Source: Parageobacillus sp. KH3-4
Lineage (GTDB): Bacteria > Bacillota > Bacilli > Bacillales > Anoxybacillaceae
Length of the DNA: 64,000 nucleotides
Direction of reading: 5' to 3'
Assembly: GCF_022846435.1 (NCBI RefSeq)
Contig: NZ_AP025627.1
Location: forward strand, 3,196,001-3,260,000
Shown here: piece after piece, positions 58,201-64,000 of the stretch
Numbering within the stretch: the first letter of the stretch is position 1
How the letters are laid out: each line of letters starts with the position of its first letter
Position numbers and translations under genes: made by a program
Notes under the pieces: generated by a model
What the model was told of the DNA's origin: nothing
Seen by the model: only the letters and a program-made list of their open reading frames with translations
Databases searched by the model: none

Positions 58201-61200
58201 GACAAAATTCCCGTTAAAGAAATGGAACAGCGGTTGCAAACGGTAGCTGCCGCTTTAGGCATCGAAGGGATTCTCGACAAGCGGACATACGAAGTCTCAG
58301 GTGGGCAACAGCAGCGCGCTGCAATTGCGCGGGCAATCATTCATAAACCGCTGCTCATTTTTGCCGATGAGCCGACTGGAAATCTCGACTCGAAATCTTC
58401 AAAAGATGTGATGGAAACATTAACAGCATTGCATCAGGAACAAAACGTCTCCATCATGATGGTTACGCACGACCCGTTTGCAGCAAGCTATTGCGAGCGC
58501 ATCATTTTCATTAAAGACGGCAAATGGTTTACTGAGATACGCAAAGGACATAACCGGCAGGCGTTTTTTCAAGATATTCTCGACATGCTCTCACTATTAG
58601 GAGGGAACGTCAATGACATTTCGACAGTTCGCCCTTCATAATGTGAGACGCAGCTTTGACCGATATGCCGCCTATTTTTTGAGCAGCACTTTCGCCGTTA
58701 CCGTCTTTTTTATGTACGCTGCATTTATTTTCCATCCTGATGTAGTGAACGGAACGATTCGGCCATCAGTGCGAAGAGGAATCTTTGCTGCTGAAGTCAT
58801 CGTCTTTCTCTTTGCCGTATTTTTCATTTTTTATTCGACAAGCTCGTTTTTAAAATTGCGCAAAAAAGATTTTGGCTTGCTGACGTTACTCGGTATTACG
58901 CGCGGTCAGCTGAATAAATTAATCGTGATCGAAAATTCGATCATTGCCCTGCTTTCGATTATAACGGGAATGGGGTTTGGCGCTTTATTGACAAAAATCT
59001 TTTTCATGATGTTTTCCATTATTTTAGACTTGCCATCGCCGCTATCTTACTATATTCATTGGAAAGCAATCGTCGCTACCGCGACCGTGTTTCTCGCGAC
59101 ATTTGAGACGATTACGATCATGACGCTTATCACGATCCGCTCTTCGCAAATTATTGATTTATTAATATCGGCGAAAAAGCCGAAAAAAACACCTGTCTAC
59201 TCGATCTTGCTTTCGCTGCTTGCGGTTATCTGTCTGGCGATTGGATACTATTTAGCCTATACCTCTAACATCATGCAAGCGGGAAAACGCGTTCTGCCGA
59301 TTTTACTGCTCGTCATTATTGGAACGTACTTTCTATACACGCAAGCGAGCATTGGGCTGCTGCGATACTATAAAAAACGGAAACGCTCCTATTATCGCGG
59401 CACAAACTTAATTGCTGCCGCTGAACTGACATATAAAATAAAAGATAACGCGAGAATTTTATGCATAGTGACGATTTTAACAGCAGTGACCTTTACTTCC
59501 ACCGGGGTGCTTGCCAGCCTTTATTTTGGCAAAAAAGCAGAAGCAGAAGCACGGTTCCCGCACGCAATTGCGCTTATCTCAAAAAAAGAACCGGAAGCCT
59601 TTGAAAGCAAATTGCAAATACTAAAAAACACTTTACGCGACGAGCATGTTCCTTTCAAAAGTCATCAGGCCGCTTTCATCCGCGCATATAACCCTAAGAA
59701 ACCTAACGATCAGACCATGCAACATCTTGTGCTTATGCGCGTAACCGATTACAACCGATTCGCGGATTTGGCCGGCCAGCCGCATATATCATTGCCAGCA
59801 AATACAGCAGCGTATATGCATCCTACACCTGATAAAGGCTACGAGCCAATTCGAGGAAAACAAATTACGCTTGCCGCTCAACATAGCGATAAAACGATAA
59901 CCGTTTCATTGACAAAACCGATTTACCAGCCGGTCATCAATCCTACTGCATTCGCTGGACACATGCTCATCGTTCCCAATCATGTCTTTGCGACAATGCG
60001 TCACTTTGCTGCGAAAGAAGCGGTTCAATACTACTTCGGCGCATCATATCAGCATTGGGAAAAAGAAGCGTCAATCATCAAGAAATTAAACCGCTCCTTA
60101 AAAGCAGATGACGACGTTGATTTTACTAATCGTTTTGAATTTTTTTACGAGATGAAGAAAATTTTTTCCTTAACGCTATTCATCGGCTTTTTCGTCAGTG
60201 TCCTCTTCTTTTTGGCGGCCGACAGCATTTTATATTTTAAGCTGTATAACGATTTGGAGCAGGATAGCAAGCAGTATGCCGCGTTATCCAAACTAGGTTT
60301 AACATGGAAAGAAATGAAACAAATCGCGGCGAAGCAAGTAGCGATTCTCTTTTTCATTCCGTTTGCCATTGCCGCCGTCCATGCCGGATTTGCCTTTAAA
60401 ATGCTGCAAAACATGGTGTCCGGTTCTGTCGTCAAAACAAGCGTGCTTGTCATCATCATCTTTTTTGTTGTTCAACTTGGTTACTATTTCTTGATTCGTT
60501 CGCTTTACACGAAAAAGGTGGAGCAAGTAATGTAAATTACAGCGGCCTTTTCCCGATGCATCAATCGGAAAAAGGCCGCATTTTTTATTTATACACAGTG
60601 CTTAACTTATAACAGATAATGCTCTAAATTCCAATGACCGAAAGAACGTATGTCCATATTCCTACAAATAACAGCAGAATCAGGCTATAATAAATCGTCA
60701 TTTTAAACAAATGGGATTCTTTACCAGTTTCTTTCACTGCAGCGGTTGCAATCGCGATGGATTGCGGAGAGATGAGTTTTCCCATCACTCCCCCGCTAGT
60801 ATTGGCAGCAAGCAATAGCGAAGAGCTTGTCCCTATTTGAGATCCTGTAACCACTTGCAAATGGCCAAATAAAGCATTGTTGCTGACGACAGATCCCGTA
60901 ATAAATACACCGAGCCATCCCAATAACGGGGAAACGAACGGAAATGCGCCTCCTGTCTTCGCTAATGCTAAACCGATCGTAGAGGATAAACCTGCATAGT
61001 TCGCTAAATTGGCAAATCCCATGATCAAACAAATGGTCAATACAGGAATATATAGCTCTTTACATGTTTCTTTTAAACTTTGCATTCCCTCAGCGAACGT
61101 CATGTTTCTACTGAACATCACTGTCAACAGCGCCGCTAATAAAATCGCCGTGCCTGTGGCTGACACAAGATCTAGCTTAAATATTGCATCTAATGCAGTC

Positions 61201-62288
61201 TGTGCCGGCGCCACCGGAGGAGTTTTTACGACTTCGCCATGCAAAAATGGTACTTTAAACAAAAGCGTCGTTTGATGAAGCGCTCCTCCCTCAGCAAACA
61301 GAGCTTTAAAACCAGGCAGACTCCATATAATAACGATTACCGTTAAAATATAAAACGGAGACCAAGCACTAATGATTTCTTTCAAGCTGTATTTCGATTT
61401 CTCTGCAACTTCTTCATCTTGGTGAATTCGATATATATGCGACGGCTGCCATTTTCTTAAGAAAATAGTTAGTGCCCCCATACTGACAAGCGCTGCTAAA
61501 ATATTGGCCAATTCAGGCCCAAGCACAATGATGGTAAATGCTTGTACAATGGTATAACTTCCGCTTACCACTAAAAGAGCGGGCAACGTCTCTTTAATCC
61601 CTTTCCATTTATCCAAAATAAACACTAATAAGAATGGAATGAGAAACGTAATAAACGGCAAAATCCAAGCGAGTGTACGGGATAATTCAATCGGAGTTAA
61701 ATCTCCCATTTGCGCTCCGACAATCACCGGAATTCCAATCGCACCAAACGCGCCAGATGCAGCATTGGCAATTAAGCAAAGAGCAGCGGCTTTTAATGGA
61801 TGAAATCCTAGTTCAGCAAGTAAAGCGGCAGAAATAGCAATCGGAACGCCAAATCCTGCAGCCCCTTCTAAAAAAGCGTTAAAGCTAAAACCAATGAGCA
61901 ACAGTTGAAGCCGCTGATCCTCCGAAATGTTTGCAATACTCCCGCGGATAATATCAAATTTCCCCGTTTTCACAGCAATCTTATATAGCCAGACAGCCAT
62001 GATCACAATATAGCCTATCGGCCATAAACCGTTCGCGATTCCATAGATGGAAGCAGCGATCGCCTTTGAAATCGGCATATGAAAAAACAACACAGCTGTC
62101 ACTAACCCAAAACAAAGAGTGAGAAAAGCAGCTTTTACTCCCTTCATCTTAAACAACGTTAAACATAATAAAAACAAAATAATGGGGAGCGCTGCAATGA
62201 ATGCAGAAAGATATGCGTTATGAAAAGGATCATAATGTTGTATCCACATGATGATTTCACCTTGTTGTTATTCGAAGTCAGTATTTTA

Positions 62289-63260
<972 letters not shown>

Positions 63261-64000
63261 TCATCCTTTCTAAGAAAGTTAATTTGTGAATTTATTCACA
63301 ATTATATTGTGCATTATTTCACATTTTTTATCAAGTATCAACTATAAGAGAAATTTGTCTTTTTTGTTAACGTTATATCACCACGCCCGATTCATCATCA
63401 TATACAGCAAGTAATCCACAAAAAAAGGTCTGTCATTATATTCTCCGCGATACATACTACATATACTCATTTTGATAAAAAATAAGAGGGCGATCCTTAC
63501 TTCCTTCCAGATCTCCCTCTTTTTAATTCCCCGCTCCGCGATATCGTTTAACTCCCGCATTCCACAAACACACAGCAACCGCAAAAAAGATAACACCCAT
63601 AACCGGAGTCAAAAACGCATATCCGTGCCATTCTTTTTTGCCGAGAAAATACGAGGCCGGATACACGCCGACGAACGCAAACGGCAAAATCCACGTTAAA
63701 ATATAGCGGACGACGCGATGATAAATATCAATCGGATAGCGCCCGTAGTTGCTGATGTTGTACATCATCGGCATGATCGATGTGCGAGCGTCGGACCAAA
63801 AGCTGATCGTCGCCAATGATACAAATACTCCCGCGTAAATAAGCGCTCCTCCTAGCACGAACAAAATAAGCAAAAAAATATCATACCAATGCAGCGAAAG
63901 ATGCAAGCGCGCACCCGCATACACCATAATGATTATGCCGGTGACTCCGCCAAGAAGCGACTCCAACTCCATCCGCTCGAGAACGACTTGAAACAGGCTG

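Overview
The window is Gram-positive, spore-former DNA, most likely from a thermophile of the Geobacillus/Parageobacillus group. The evidence is the gene order queG-yhbB-trmL...prkA-yhbH and ygxA-ygzB-perR known from Bacillus, a lactate dehydrogenase that reads like the Parageobacillus type, a thermitase-like protease that reads like the Bacillus sp. Ak.1 enzyme, several YjcZ-type spore peptides, and decayed CRISPR repeats of the type usual in Geobacillus. These comparisons are from memory, not from a search.

The main finding is in 1.9-40.7 kb. Two adjacent sporulation genes of one locus, prkA (serine kinase/AAA+ protein) and yhbH (DUF444), are each split by a separate large insertion carrying its own large serine recombinase. 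yhbH is cut into an N-terminal part (25035 down to 24022) and a C-terminal part (2075 down to 1927) by a 21.95-kb element. prkA is cut into an N-terminal part (40723 down to 40304) and a C-terminal part (26979 down to 25504) by a 13.3-kb element. Joining the ends at the short shared core sequences restores both reading frames exactly (a 631-residue PrkA and a 385-residue YhbH), and the joined inner ends of each element form a 50-bp imperfect palindrome expected of a serine-integrase attP. This is the architecture of skin-type, sporulation-excised intervening elements, here two in neighbouring, functionally linked genes. Developmental excision is inferred, not shown.

Layout: 1-1.9 kb holds a membrane-fusion protein start, a small unknown gene, a lipoprotein and a peptidoglycan-binding remnant. 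2.1-24.0 kb is the yhbH element: decayed prophage genes plus cargo (SLH protein, YjcZ peptides, a YfmS-YfmT-like chemoreceptor and aldehyde dehydrogenase pair, DUF2243-CtaG, YitT, a CheY-like protein, Fic) and two insertion sequences inside a phosphotransferase gene. 24.0-27.0 kb is the yhbH/prkA core. 27.0-40.3 kb is the prkA element: a CRISPR relic, an L,D-transpeptidase, the Ak.1-like protease, a cupin, a decayed lysogeny control region and the second recombinase. The two elements share many decayed modules, so they look like relatives.

40.3-64 kb is ordinary chromosome. It holds trmL, yhbB and queG, a B3/4-domain protein, a 23-tRNA cluster behind a 16S-23S-5S operon (all on the minus strand), ygxA, ygzB, perR with a PerR box, bcp, a potassium channel, a complete Bce-type antibiotic sensing and export module, lactate permease and lactate dehydrogenase with two Rex boxes, and the end of an ABC-2 permease. 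Many phage-derived genes in the elements carry single-base frameshifts, while the cargo and recombinase genes are intact.
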